From positions 248,001 to 312,000 of the forward strand of contig NZ_QMEY01000006.1 of NCBI RefSeq assembly GCF_003315795.1: a DNA stretch of 64,000 nt. The letters are read 5' to 3'. Numbering within the stretch: position 1 is the first letter of the stretch; each line of letters opens with the position of its first letter. Below are positions 1 to 12,100 of the stretch, piece by piece. Below the pieces are notes generated by a model. It saw only the letters and a list, made by a program, of their open reading frames with translations, did not search any database and was not told where the DNA came from. This DNA comes from Spongiactinospora rosea. GTDB taxonomy: Bacteria; Actinomycetota; Actinomycetes; Streptosporangiales; Streptosporangiaceae. A program made the translations under genes and the position numbers.

Positions 1-775
1 CGCCCCGGTCGTGGTGACGGCCTGGGTGGTCGGGCGCAGCCTGCGGATGCGCCGGGCGTACCTGGCGGAGCTGAAGGACCGGGCCGAACGCCTGGAGCGC
101 GCCAGGGACGCCGACACCCGCGCCGCGCGGGCCGAGGAGCGCTCGCGCATCGCCAGGGAGCTGCACGACGTGGTGGCCCACCATGTGAGCGTGATGACCG
201 TGCAGGCGGCCGCGGCCAGGCGGATCCTGACCACCAACCCGCAGGGCGCGGGCGAGGCGCTGTCGGCGATCGAGGAGGTCGGGCGCACCGCGATGGCGGA
301 GATGCGCAACATCGTCGGGGTGCTCAGGACCGACGACGGCCGGGCGGGGCCCGCCGAGCGCGGCCCGCAGCCCGGCACGCTGGAGCTGCCCGCGCTGGTG
401 GAGCAGATGCGCGAGGCGGGGCTGCCGATCCAGTTGTGGACCGAGGGCGAGAGCGGGGACCTGCCGCCGGGCATCGACCTGGCCGCGTACCGGCTGGTCC
501 AGGAGGCGCTGACGAACACGCTGCGGCACGCGGGACCGGGGGCGCGGGCGTGGGTGACGGTACGCCACGAACCGGGCGAGTTCTCCGTGCGGATCGAGGA
601 CGACGGGCGCGGCCCGGCGGACCCGCGGCCGGACGGGGAACGGCCGGGGCCGGGCCACGGGCTGGTCGGGATTCGCGAGCGCGTTGCGCTTTATGGTGGA
701 ATGCTGAGAATCGGCCCGCGCGCAGGAGGCGGTTTCGAGGTACGCGCACGGTTCCCGCTCAAGGACGGACGATGA
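1..775 (+). CDS. NarL-type sensor histidine kinase, C-terminal part (cut by window start)
   Basis: This is the cytoplasmic part of a two-component sensor kinase. The frame is open to base 1, so the N-terminal membrane sensor lies outside the window; a GTG at 11 is not a credible true start. Early residues look like the end of a membrane segment followed by a coiled-coil linker rich in Arg and Glu. The HisKA_3 dimerisation box ARELHDVVAHHVSVM carries the phosphoacceptor His. The HATPase_c domain follows, with N-box QEALTNTLRHAG and G-boxes DDGRG and GHGLVGIRER. The stop overlaps the start of the response regulator gene (ATGA), so the pair is translationally coupled. The signal is unknown because the sensor domain is missing. 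Confidence 0.93.
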   Translation, partial: APVVVTAWVVGRSLRMRRAYLAELKDRAERLERARDADTRAARAEERSRIARELHDVVAHHVSVMTVQAAAARRILTTNPQGAGEALSAIEEVGRTAMAEMRNIVGVLRTDDGRAGPAERGPQPGTLELPALVEQMREAGLPIQLWTEGESGDLPPGIDLAAYRLVQEALTNTLRHAGPGARAWVTVRHEPGEFSVRIEDDGRGPADPRPDGERPGPGHGLVGIRERVALYGGMLRIGPRAGGGFEVRARFPLKDGR

Positions 776-1451
776 CGATCAGGGTGCTGCTGGTGGACGA
801 CCAGCCGCTGCTCCGTACCGGTTTCCGGTTGATCCTGGAGGCCGAGACCGATCTCACCGTGGTCGGCGAGGCGGGCGACGGCAAGGCGGCTCAGGAACAG
901 GCCCGCGCCCTGCTGCCGGACGTCGTGCTGATGGACGTGCGGATGCCCGGCGTGGACGGCATCGACGCGACCCGCAGGATCGTGCGCGAGGCGGGCGCGG
1001 GGGCCCATGTGCCGAAGGTGCTCGTGCTGACCACCTTCGACCTCGACGAGTACATCGTGGAGGCGCTGCGCGCCGGGGCGAGCGGCTTCCTGCTGAAGGA
1101 CGTGCCCCCGGACGAGCTGGTCAACGCCATCCGCGTGGTCGCCGCGGGCGACGCGATCGTGGCGCCGAGCATCACCCGGCGCCTGCTGGACCGCTTCGCC
1201 ACCCGCCTGCCACCCGCTCACCCGCAGTCCACCCCCGCCCGCCTGGACCGGCTCACCGAACGCGAGCTGGAGGTGCTGCGGCTGATCGCCCGCGGCATGT
1301 CGAACGCCGAGATCGCCGCCGAGCTGGTGGTGAGCGAGACCACCGTGAAGACCCACGTCGGCAACGTGCTCACCAAGCTGTCGCTGCGCGACCGGGTGCA
1401 GGCGGTGGTGCTCGCCTACGAGACCGGGCTGATCACCCCGGGCGCGATCCC

Positions 1452-1455
<4 letters not shown>
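772..1455 (+). CDS. LuxR/NarL-family response regulator
   Basis: DNA-binding partner of the upstream kinase, 227 residues, the usual NarL length. The receiver domain (about residues 3-120) has the acidic pair in VDDQ, the phosphoacceptor Asp in VLMDVRMPG, the conserved Thr in VLTTFD and the Lys in LLKD. A LuxR-type helix-turn-helix lies near the C-terminus ([15 protein letters not shown], then [15 protein letters not shown]). ATG at 772 overlaps the kinase stop by four bases, which decides the start. The stop overlaps the stop of the convergent importer ATPase gene by three bases, so no terminator lies between them. Target genes cannot be read from the sequence. Confidence 0.95.
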
Positions 1456-3567
<2,112 letters not shown>

Positions 3568-3571
<4 letters not shown>

Positions 3572-4581
3572 GTGAGCCTCACCCTTGGGTCGACGACGGC
3601 GTACAGCAGGTCCACGATCAGGTTGGCGACCACCACGAACACCGCGGTGAGCAGCGTCACGCCCATCACCTTGGGAAGGTCGTTGCTGACGATGGCCTCG
3701 ATGGCGTACTTGCCGAGGCCGTTGAGGGAGAAGGTGCTCTCGGTGAGCACGGCGCCGCCGAGCAGCAGGCCGAAGTCGAGGCCGAAGATGGTCACGATCG
3801 GCGTGAGCGCGGCCCGCAGGCCGTGCTTGACCACCACCGTCCGCTCGGGCAGGCCCTTGGCCCGCGCGGTGCGGATGTAGTCCTCGTTCATGGTCTCCAG
3901 CATGCCCGCCCGGGTGAGCCGGGCGTAGCCCGCGGCGAACAGGAACGCCAGTGTGACCCAGGGCAGGATCAGGCTGTAGGCCCACTGCACCGGATCGACG
4001 GTGAAGTCGACGTACGTCCCGCCGGGCACGGTCCAGCCGAGGGAGTAGCTGAAGAAGACCAGCGAGATCATGCCGGTGAAGAACACCGGCATGGACACCC
4101 CGGCCAGCGCGATGCCCATCGCGGCCCGGTCGAAGAAGCTGCGGCGGCGCAGCGCCGAGATCACGCCGGTGGCCACCCCGGCGACCACCCAGATCACCGC
4201 GGCCCCCACCCCCAGCGAGAACGTCACCCGCGAGCGGTCCACAAGGTCGGGCCACACGGGCTGCTCGGTGAGGTAGGAGTAGCCGAAGCAGGGCGCCGGG
4301 CACTTCTCGACGCTCGTGCCCGTGTCGTACTCCGCGCCCACGACCAGGCCCGAGACGAACCTGCCGTACTGGACCGGCAGCGGGTCGTGGAAGCCGAGCC
4401 GCTTGGCGATCAGTTGCTGGGTCTCCGCGGTGGCCGTGCGACCGGCGTAGCGGCTCGCCATGCCCTCCGGAGTGGCGCCGACCAGCCGCGGGACCAGAAA
4501 GAAGATCGCGAAGGTGACGATGCTCACGATGACGAGCATGATCACCGCGCCGATCAGGCGCCTGATGATGTATGTGATCAC
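3568..4581 (-). CDS. Peptide-type ABC importer permease (OppB/DppB type)
   Basis: Integral-membrane permease, 337 residues. An N-terminal membrane helix follows MITYIIRRLIGA and is followed by a long extracytoplasmic loop. The binding-protein-dependent transport domain comes next, with the EAA-type loop near DYIRTARAKGLPE that contacts the ATPase. The loop holds the Cys pair EKCPAPCFGYSY. I recognise this insertion from other actinobacterial DppB-like permeases, and it probably forms a disulfide outside the cell. Its ATG lies 93 bases after the binding-protein gene, and a strong hairpin sits in that gap. Confidence 0.93.
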
Positions 4582-4594
4582 AGTGCCCGGCCCT

Positions 4595-4629
4595 GACGGC
4601 CGCCGCCAGGATCGCTGACGGCGGCCGTC
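4595..4629 (-). terminator. Intra-operon stem-loop between binding protein and permease genes
   Basis: A perfect 11-bp inverted repeat (GACGGCCGCCG and its complement) encloses a 13-base loop, 45 bases after the binding-lipoprotein stop and 14 bases before the permease start. No U-tract follows. It is more likely an mRNA stabiliser or partial attenuator that keeps binding-protein mRNA more abundant than a full terminator, because the permease and ATPase genes downstream have no other evident promoter. Confidence 0.6.
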
Positions 4630-4674
4630 GTGGCCTTCACCTGCCTATCTCGTTGGATGATCGCCAGGGGACGC

Positions 4675-6444
4675 CTACTGCTGAACGCCGACGCTCACGT
4701 AGTCGTACATCTGCTGGGACTCGCTCACGTACAGGTTGGTCAGGCCCTTGCCGCGCATCAGGATCGACTTGGCGTACACGCCGGGCACGGTGACCGCCTC
4801 GTCCATGATGCGCTGGTTGATCTCGGCCCACAGGGCGTCGCGGGCGGCGGCGTCGGCCTCACCCTTGGTCTGGTCGATCTTCTGGTCGACTTCGGGGATC
4901 TTGACGCTCAGGTTGTAGTTGCCGGACTCGCGGATGGTCCGGCTGTCCGCGATTGCCTGCAGGAAGCCGAAGGTCTCCGGGTAGTCCGAGCCCCAGCCGT
5001 TGACGGCCAGGCCGAGCTTGTTCTGCTTGACGTAGTCCGGCTTGCCGACATAGAGGGTGAAGTAGTCGCCGTCGGGGAAGGGCTTGAGGGTCAGCTTGAT
5101 GCCGACCTTGGCCAGCGACTGCTGCACCGCCTCGGCGAACGCCTTCTCGCCCGGGCGACTGCTGCGGTAGGCGATGTCGGCGCTGAACCCGTTCGGCTGG
5201 CCGCAGGCCGCGAGGGCCGCCTTGGCCTTGTTGACATCACCCTTGTTACCCGGAGTCTGGTAGGTGGTGATCTCCTTGTAGCCGCCCAGGGCCGGCGGGA
5301 TCATGCCGGTCGCGATGTCACCGCCGTTGGGGCCGCCGTAGGCGCGCTGGACCGATGTACGGTCCACCGCCCACTCCACGGCCTTGCGGCACTCGATGTT
5401 GTTGAACGGCTCGACGTCGGGGATGACCGAGAGGTACCACAGCCGCTGGAGCGCGGCGTTGTCGGTCCTGGCCTTCAGCGCGGGGTCGTTCAGCACGCGG
5501 GTACGCGCGGCCTGCTGGAGGCCGAGGCCGGTGACGGCCAGATGCACGTCGCCGGAGATCAGCCGGTTGTCGATGTCGTCGGCGTTGACGTTGAGCTGGA
5601 CCTCGAAGCCGTCGGGCAGCGCGGAGCGGTTCGGGTCGGTGGCCGGGTCCCAGTTCGGGTTGCGCTTCAGCGAGAAGGACTTGCCGATCGAGTTCTTGTC
5701 GAACATGTACGGCCCGGAGGAGATCACGTGCTCCTGGTACTTCGTTCCGGTGTCCTTGGCCTTCGGCACCGGCATGGTCATCGGCATCTGCACGATGTAG
5801 TCGAAGGAGCCGAAGGGCTGCTTCAGCTTGAAGACGATCGTGTGGTCGTCCGGCGTCTCGATCGCCGAGCTGATGTCGGCGTCCTTGTCCTTGAAGGCGC
5901 CCTTGTAGTCCTTCGGCCAGTCGAGCAGCTCATTGAGGTAGCTCGGGCCCTTGGGCAGCACCTGCTTGTCGAAGGAGCGGGCGACCGCGTAGGCGATGTC
6001 CTTGGAGGTGATCTCCGTGCCGTCCTCGAACTTCACGCCCTTGCGGAGCTTGTAGGTCCAGGTCTTGCCACCGTCGCTGGTCTCCCCCAGGCTCTCGGCG
6101 AGGTCGGGGGTGAGCGTGTTGCTCGCGGCCCCTGGAGCGGCCTTGAACATCACCAGGGTGCGGCCGTACAGGCGGGCGAAGTTGAACGAGTAACCGTAGT
6201 AGGTGTTCCCCGGATCCAGGCTGTCCCAGTTCTCCTCGTGGGCCAACTTGACGATTCCGCCCTTGGCCTTGGACGGGTTGTAGACCTTGCCGAGCGCGGC
6301 GTTGAACTCCTCCTTCACCGCGCCGGCCGAGCCGCCACCGGACTGGCCGGGAGGTGTGTTCCCGCCACCGCCGGCGCAGGCCGATAGGCCGAGCGCCAGC
6401 GCGGTTCCGATGGCCGCGATGGCCACTCCGGATCTTGTTCTCAT
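4675..6444 (-). CDS. ABC importer substrate-binding lipoprotein (SBP family 5)
   Basis: Extracellular solute-binding protein of the importer, 589 residues. The signal peptide ends in lipobox LSAC at about residues 20-23, so the mature protein should be a membrane-anchored lipoprotein with a Gly/Pro/Ser-rich tether. The SBP_bac_5 fold is seen from the GIVKLAHEENWDSLDPG start through the TWTYKLRKGVKFEDGT segment that is typical of the family. Near the end, GWGSDYPETFGFL resembles actinobacterial peptide-binding proteins. It lies second in the operon, between the two permease genes, an uncommon order. The substrate is probably oligopeptides, but other family members bind nickel, sugars or opines. 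Confidence 0.94.
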   Translation of the reverse strand: MRTRSGVAIAAIGTALALGLSACAGGGGNTPPGQSGGGSAGAVKEEFNAALGKVYNPSKAKGGIVKLAHEENWDSLDPGNTYYGYSFNFARLYGRTLVMFKAAPGAASNTLTPDLAESLGETSDGGKTWTYKLRKGVKFEDGTEITSKDIAYAVARSFDKQVLPKGPSYLNELLDWPKDYKGAFKDKDADISSAIETPDDHTIVFKLKQPFGSFDYIVQMPMTMPVPKAKDTGTKYQEHVISSGPYMFDKNSIGKSFSLKRNPNWDPATDPNRSALPDGFEVQLNVNADDIDNRLISGDVHLAVTGLGLQQAARTRVLNDPALKARTDNAALQRLWYLSVIPDVEPFNNIECRKAVEWAVDRTSVQRAYGGPNGGDIATGMIPPALGGYKEITTYQTPGNKGDVNKAKAALAACGQPNGFSADIAYRSSRPGEKAFAEAVQQSLAKVGIKLTLKPFPDGDYFTLYVGKPDYVKQNKLGLAVNGWGSDYPETFGFLQAIADSRTIRESGNYNLSVKIPEVDQKIDQTKGEADAAARDALWAEINQRIMDEAVTVPGVYAKSILMRGKGLTNLYVSESQQMYDYVSVGVQQ

Positions 6445-6500
6445 TACTTCGCACCCCTTTGTTGGGATATGGAGCCGGGGGATCGTGGAAGGTGGGCGGG

Positions 6501-7490
6501 CTAACGGGTGCGCGGGTCGAAGGCGTCCCGCAATCCGTCGCCGAACAGGTTGAAGGACAGCACCGTGATGAAGATGGCCATCCCCGGGAAGATCGCGAAG
6601 TGCGGCAACGTGAAGAAGCGCACCGCGTCGGCCAGCATGCCGCCCCAGGTGGGCGTGGGCGGCCGGACCCCGACCCCGAGGAACGACAGCGCCGACTCGA
6701 ACAGGATGTTCGACGGGATCAGCAGCGTCGCGTAGATCAGGATCGGCGCTATCAGGTTCGGCAGCAGCTCGCGGAAGATGATGTGCGGCCAGCGCGCACC
6801 CAGGCTGCGCGCGGCGTCGACGAACTCGCGTTCGCGTAGGGACAACGTCTGGCCGCGGATGATCCGCCCGATGTAGGGCCAGTTGAAGAAGCCGATGATG
6901 AACACCAGCAGGGCGATCCGCAGCGAGTCGCCGGTGAGCCCGAACGCGGTGTCCGGGATCGCGCCCACCAGGGCGATGGCGAAGACCAGCAGCGGGAAGG
7001 CCAGGAAGACGTCCATCGTGCGGCCGATCAGGGTGTCCACCCAGCCGCCGAAGTAGCCGGCCACGACGCCGGCCAGGGTGCCGAGCAGCACCGAGACCAG
7101 GGTGGCCAGGAAGGCGATCAGCAGGGAGATCCGCGCGCCGTACACGACGCGGCTGAACAGGTCGCGCCCGTTCCTCGGCTCCAGGCCGAACAGGTATTCC
7201 CAGCTCATCCCACCGAACGCGCCGAGCGGCACCCCCGTGTTGGGGTCGGTCAGATCCTCATGGAACTCCTGCGGCGGATGACCGAGCACCGCGACGATGG
7301 CGGGGGCGAAGATCGCCATCAGGATGAGGAGGATCACGATGCCCGCGCCGGCCATGGCGACCTTGTCGCGTTTCAGCCGCGACCACGCGATCTGCCCGAG
7401 CGACCGGCCGGCGATCTTCCCGCCGCCCTCCAGCACCGACTCCGGTGGGGCCTCCGAGGCCGATCCGGAGACGTCGAGCGGTGCGGTCAT
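6501..7490 (-). CDS. Peptide-type ABC importer permease (OppC/DppC type)
   Basis: Second membrane permease, 329 residues, and first gene of the operon. It has the OppC N-terminal cytoplasmic stretch ending LGQIAWSRLKRDKVAMAG, a first helix (IVILLILMAIFAPAIV), a loop with FGLEPRNGRDLFSRVVYG (the OppC hallmark), then the transport domain with EAA-type loop EFVDAARSLGARWPHI. The ATG at 7490 has an AGGGGG ribosome-binding site. The 56-base gap to the lipoprotein gene has no hairpin. Placing oppC first and oppB after the binding protein is unusual against the common A-B-C-D-F order. Confidence 0.93.
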   Translation of the reverse strand: MTAPLDVSGSASEAPPESVLEGGGKIAGRSLGQIAWSRLKRDKVAMAGAGIVILLILMAIFAPAIVAVLGHPPQEFHEDLTDPNTGVPLGAFGGMSWEYLFGLEPRNGRDLFSRVVYGARISLLIAFLATLVSVLLGTLAGVVAGYFGGWVDTLIGRTMDVFLAFPLLVFAIALVGAIPDTAFGLTGDSLRIALLVFIIGFFNWPYIGRIIRGQTLSLREREFVDAARSLGARWPHIIFRELLPNLIAPILIYATLLIPSNILFESALSFLGVGVRPPTPTWGGMLADAVRFFTLPHFAIFPGMAIFITVLSFNLFGDGLRDAFDPRTR

Positions 7491-7876
7491 ACTTCAGCCC
7501 CCTGGGTCACAGACGACGTTGTCCCGGCAGGCGCGGGTGTGCGCCTGAATGGGGAAGCCGCTTTAGTGCGGTCCCCGGAAGGCAGAATGTATGCGTCCAG
7601 CAGCGCTGACTAGCCCTTTGGCCAGCGATGTAGCGCAACCGTGATTCACGCGACACGCATTCGTATCGATCTTGGCCGATTATCTAGAACTTGTTCTGAT
7701 TCCGTCTCGATTCGGTGACACGCGCCCTTACTCGCATCATAACGGCCATCACCCCCCGTGACCGGTATGGGGTGCTCGCGCACCCCACTACGGAGGAGAT
7801 CACGGAGGGTGACCGAGGGCGGAGAAGAGCCTTGACATCGCCCCTGACTCGAATTTCGGTCAGAACCTAAGCGCCG
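7491..7876. promoter_or_regulatory. 386-bp gene-free region upstream of the importer operon
   Basis: The region is unusually AT-rich for this genome around 7660-7760. On the minus strand a TAGATA hexamer (plus bases 7681-7686) could be a -10 element, and a short inverted repeat AGAAC-TT-GTTCT (7686-7697) touches it, a plausible operator. No open frame with good codon use is present. A TTGACA string near 7833 faces the wrong way for either flanking gene. The leader to oppC would be about 180 bases long. Confidence 0.4.
7768..7787 (-). terminator. Short perfect hairpin downstream of the membrane-protein gene
   Basis: TGGGGTGC and its exact complement flank a TCGC tetraloop, about 90 bases past the stop of the 7877-8383 gene. 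There is no U-tract, so it may end that transcript only weakly, or serve as a protein-binding site for the importer promoter region. Confidence 0.4.
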
Positions 7877-8383
7877 TCAGCTGATTCCGCGCCGCTTAAG
7901 AATGTCCTCAATGTCGGAAAAATCATCATCTGCCGCCTTTTTCGCGGGCGCCGGTCGCCGGGTGGGCAGTGGCTGCGTCGCGGAAGCGGGAGCGGGAGCG
8001 GCGACACCCGGACGCGGCTGCGCCGGTGCGGCCTGCCGCTGCGCGGGCTCGGCAGGGGCGCCGGTCCGCCGGTCGGCCTTGGCCCGGCCCCGGCCGCGCA
8101 GGAAGCCCGAGACGAGGAAGAGGACCACCGCGAGCCCGGTCAGGGCCACGCCGATCCACACGGTCGGCGAGAACACCAGGCCGGTCACGAAGCCCACGAG
8201 CGCGGTGCCGACCTTCCACAGCACGGGCAGGGCCCCCGTGAGGTAGGCGGCCATCGGCAGCAGCGACCAGGCCGCCGCACGCAGCCCGGCCGCGGCGCCC
8301 TTACGCCGCAGCAGCAGGAAACTGATCACCAGCCCCACACCGGTCACACCGGCGCACAGCGGCAACCACGCGATCTGATCCAT
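7877..8383 (-). CDS. Small membrane protein with conserved acidic C-terminal tail
   Basis: Unknown function, 168 residues. Three or four hydrophobic helices fill residues 1-95 (WLPLCAGVTGVGLVISFLLL, then a central pair and a final WIGVALTGLAVVLFLVSGFL). A basic, Ala/Pro-rich linker of about 50 residues follows. The tail DDDFSDIEDILKRRGIS ends the protein. Similar short membrane proteins with a SDIEDILKRRGI-like end are common in Streptosporangiales and streptomycetes, sometimes misnamed cellulose synthase. I see no glycosyltransferase motif, so that name should not be copied. It stands alone, with hairpins on both sides. Confidence 0.8.
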   Translation of the reverse strand: MDQIAWLPLCAGVTGVGLVISFLLLRRKGAAAGLRAAAWSLLPMAAYLTGALPVLWKVGTALVGFVTGLVFSPTVWIGVALTGLAVVLFLVSGFLRGRGRAKADRRTGAPAEPAQRQAAPAQPRPGVAAPAPASATQPLPTRRPAPAKKAADDDFSDIEDILKRRGIS

Positions 8384-8437
8384 TTCGGGCCGCCCCCTCG
8401 TGTCGCTTCGTCCCTACCATCCTGGCATGCGAAAGCG

Positions 8438-8462
8438 CCCCCTCCTCTCCTACCGGAGGGGG
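8438..8462 (-). terminator. Terminator-like hairpin after the metH-HAD transcript
   Basis: CCCCCTCC and its complement form an 8-bp stem with a 9-base loop, 33 bases past the stop of the HAD hydrolase gene. On the minus strand a short CUUU stretch follows, not a full U-tract. It probably ends the metH transcript. Confidence 0.5.
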
Positions 8463-8494
8463 ATTGATCGGCGACCGGGCCCCTAGGGGGACGA

Positions 8495-9163
8495 TCAGGG
8501 CTCGCTGGGGGCGGCCACCCTGGCGAGCAGCGCCACGTCCACCTGGGTCAGCGAACCGGCGATCATCCGGCCGGGGGCCGGTGGGATGGGCAGCAGGCTC
8601 GGCACCGCGACCACCCGGCACCCGGCGGCGGTGGCCGAGGTCACGCCGTTGGGCGAGTCCTCAAGGACCACGCAGCGCCGCGCCTCGACCCGGGCCAGCG
8701 CCACGGCGAGCCGGTAGGGCTCGGGATCGGGCTTGGTACGCGAGACGTCGTCGCCGGTGACCACGTGGTCGAAGAAGTGGCGGCCGATGGCCGCAAGGCA
8801 CTGCTCGGCCACCACGCGGGCCGAGGAGGTCACCAGGGCCGTGGGGACGCCCGTGGCGCGCACCGCGCGCAGCAGGGCGCCCGCGCCGGGCATCAGCTCG
8901 ACGCCGCCCTCGCGGAGCCTGGCGGTCATGCCGCCGAGCATCCACTCGGCGACCTCCGCCGGGTCGGTGTCCGAGCCGGAGGTCTTGAGCATGTAGGCCA
9001 CCGTGGAGGGCAGTGAGCCCCCCACGAGGTGTTCCTGGTCGTCGGGCCCCCAGGACCCGCCGAGGCGTTTCATCACCTCGGCCTCGACCTCGAACCAGAC
9101 CTTCTCGGTGTCCACGAGCAGGCCGTCCATGTCGAAGAAGACGGCCCCGGGCAGATCAGACAT
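8495..9163 (-). CDS. HAD-superfamily phosphatase (beta-phosphoglucomutase/phosphatase-like)
   Basis: Cytosolic hydrolase of 222 residues. HAD motif I is FFDMDGLLVDTE near residue 10, with the nucleophile and acid Asp pair. Motif II is the Thr/Ser in LVTSSA, motif III is the Lys in RTKPDPEPY and motif IV is VVLEDSPNG. The helical cap after motif I places it in HAD subfamily IA, which acts on small phosphorylated metabolites. The ATG at 9163 overlaps the metH end by eight bases, so it is translated with metH. Its substrate is unknown; the coupling with methionine synthase may only reflect operon packing. Confidence 0.92.
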   Translation of the reverse strand: MSDLPGAVFFDMDGLLVDTEKVWFEVEAEVMKRLGGSWGPDDQEHLVGGSLPSTVAYMLKTSGSDTDPAEVAEWMLGGMTARLREGGVELMPGAGALLRAVRATGVPTALVTSSARVVAEQCLAAIGRHFFDHVVTGDDVSRTKPDPEPYRLAVALARVEARRCVVLEDSPNGVTSATAAGCRVVAVPSLLPIPPAPGRMIAGSLTQVDVALLARVAAPSEP

Positions 9164-12100
9164 TGAAGTACTTGGCCTCGGGGTGGTGGACGACGAGGGC
9201 CGAGGTGGCCTGCTCGGGGTGGAGCTGGAACTCCTCCGAGAGGTTCACCCCGATCCGTGCGGGGTCGAGCAACTCCATCACCTGCACCTGGTCTTCGAGG
9301 TTGGGACAGGCAGGATAGCCGAAGGAGTAGCGGCAGCCGCGGATGTTGACCTTCAGCATGTCGTCCAGCGACTCCTGGCCGCCGATGCCCAGCTCCGAGC
9401 GCACCCGCGCGTGCCAGTATTCGGCCAGCGCCTCGGTGAGCTGCACCGACAGGCCGTGCAGCTCCAGGTAGTCGCGGTAGGCGTCCTTGGCGAACAGCTC
9501 CGCGGTGGCCTCGGAGATCCGGTTGCCCATGGTGACCACCTGGAAGGCGATCACGTCGGTCTCGCCGGACTCGCGGGAGCGGAAGAAGTCGGACAGGCAG
9601 AGGTGCCGGTCGCGGCGCTGGCGGGGGAAGGTGAACCTGGTCCGCTCGTTGCCGGCGTCGTCGAGGATGATCAGGTTGTCGCCCTCGCTGACGCACGGGA
9701 AGTAGCCATAGGCCACGGCGGCCTCCAGTAGGCCCTCGGTCTGCAGCCGGTCCAGCCACATCCGCAGCCGCGGCCTGCCCTCGGTCTCCACCAGCTCCTC
9801 GTAGGAGGGACCCGAGCCGCCCCGCGCGGGCTTGAGCCCCCACTGGCCCATGAACGTCGCCCGCTCGTCCAGGAACGCGGCGTACTCGCCCAGCGAGATG
9901 CCCTTGACCACGCGGTCGCCCGAGAACGGCGGGGTGGGCACCGGGTTGTCGGCGGCCACGTCGGAGCGGGCGGGCAGTTCCTCCTCGGGGGTGCGGTCCA
10001 GCGCCGCGCCGGTCTTCACCCGCCGGGCGCGCAGCTCGGGCAGGCGCGCGCCGTCCTCGCCGCGCTTGATGGCCATGAAGGCGTCCATCAGGCGCAGGCC
10101 CTCGAACGCGTCGCGGGCGTAGCGGACCTCACCCTGGAACACGTCGGCGAGGTCCTGTTCGACGTAGGCGCGGGTGAGCGCGGCGCCGCCGAGCAGCACC
10201 GGGAACCGGGTGGAGATGCCCCGGGAGTTCATCTCCTCAAGGTTCTCCTTCATCACCACGGTGGACTTGACCAGCAGGCCGGACATGCCGATCACGTCGG
10301 CGCTCTTGTCCTCGGCCGCCTCCAGGATCGCGGTCACCGGCTGCTTGATGCCGAGGTTGACCACCTCGTAGCCGTTGTTGGACAGGATGATGTCGACGAG
10401 GTTCTTGCCGATGTCATGGACGTCGCCCTTGACGGTGGCCAGCACGATCCGGCCCTTGCCGCCGCCGTCGAGCTTCTCCATGTGCGGTTCGAGGTAGGCG
10501 ACGGCGGTCTTCATCACCTCGGCCGACTGGAGCACGAACGGCAACTGCATCTGACCGGAACCGAACAGCTCGCCGACGGTCTTCATGCCGTCGAGGAGCA
10601 CGTCGTTGATGATCTCCAGGGCCGGGCGCTGGGCCAGCGCCTCGTCCAGGTCGGTCTCCAGGCCCTTGCGCTCGCCGTCCACGACGCGGCGCTTGAGCCG
10701 CTCCCACAGCGGCAGCCCGGCCAGCTCGGCCGCCTTGCCCGCCCGCAGCGCGGCCACGTCGACGCCCTCGAACAGCTCCATGAAGTGCGCCAGCGGGTCG
10801 TACCCCTCGCGCCTGCGGTCGTAGACCAGGTCCAGCGCGGCCTGCCGCTGGTCGTCGGGGATGCGGGCCATCGGAAGGATCTTGGAGGCGTGCACGATCG
10901 CCGAGTCGAGCCCGGCGTTGACGCACTCGTTGAGGAAGACGCTGTTGAGGACGATCCGGGCGGCCGGGTTGAGGCCGAAGGAGACGTTGGAGACGCCGAG
11001 CGTGGTCTGCACGCCCGGGTAGCGGCGCTTCAGCTCGGCGATGGCCTCGATGGTCTCCAGGCCGTCCCTGCGGGTCTCCTCCTGGCCGGTGGCGATCGGG
11101 AACGTCAGGCAGTCGACGATGATGTCCTCGACGTGCATGCCCCACTCGCGGGTCAGCGACTCGATCAGGCGGGTCGCCACCCGGACCTTCCACTCGGCGG
11201 TGCGGGCCTGGCCCTCCTCGTCGATGGTCAGCGCCACCACGGCCGTGCCGTGCTCGCGCACCAGGCGCATCACCCGCTGGAAGCGGGAGTCGGGGCCGTC
11301 GCCGTCCTCGTAGTTGACCGAGTTGATCGTCGCGCGGCCGCCGATCAGCTCCAGCCCGGCCTCAAGGACCGCGGGCTCGGTGGAGTCGAGCACGATCGGC
11401 AGCGTGGAGGCGGTGGCGAACCGGAAGGCCAGTTCCTTCATGTCGGCGACGCCGTCGCGGCCGACGTAGTCGATGCACAGGTCGAGCATGTGCGCCCCGT
11501 CGCGGGCCTGCTCGCGGGCCATCTCCACGCAGTCGTCCCACCGCTCGGCGAGCATCGCCTCGCGGAACGCCTTGGAGCCGTTGGCGTTGGTGCGCTCGCC
11601 GATCGCCAGGTAGGAGGTGTCCTGGCGGAAGGGGACGTGCTGGTAGAGGGAGGCGGCGCCGGGCTCGGGGCGGGGCCGCCGCTCGGCGATCTCCGCGCCG
11701 CGCACCCGCTCGACCACCTGGCGCAGGTGCTCTGGAGTGGTGCCGCAGCAGCCGCCGACCAGGGACAGGCCGTAGTCGCGGGTGAAGGCGCCGTGCGCGT
11801 CGGCGAGCTCGGAGGGGGACAGCGGGTAGCGCGCTCCGTCGGAGGTGAGCTGCGGCAGCCCCGCGTTGGGCATGCAGGACAGGGCCAGCCGGCTGTGCCG
11901 GGAGAGGTAGCGCAGGTGCTCGCTCATCTCGGCGGGGCCGGTCGCGCAGTTGAGGCCGATCACGTCGACGCCGAGCGGCTCGATCGCGGTCAGCGCCGCG
12001 CCGATCTCGGAGCCGAGCAGCATCGCGCCGTTGGTCTCGATCGTCACCTGGGCGATGATCGGCACGTCGCGGCCGGCGTCGGCGATGGCCCGCCGCGCGC

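Noticed and set aside
7832..7870. TTGACA promoter-like string on the plus strand
   Set aside because: No -10 at a suitable distance and no plus-strand gene downstream.
7877..8383. Naming the small membrane protein a cellulose synthase
   Set aside because: No glycosyltransferase motifs and far too short; the label is a common annotation error.
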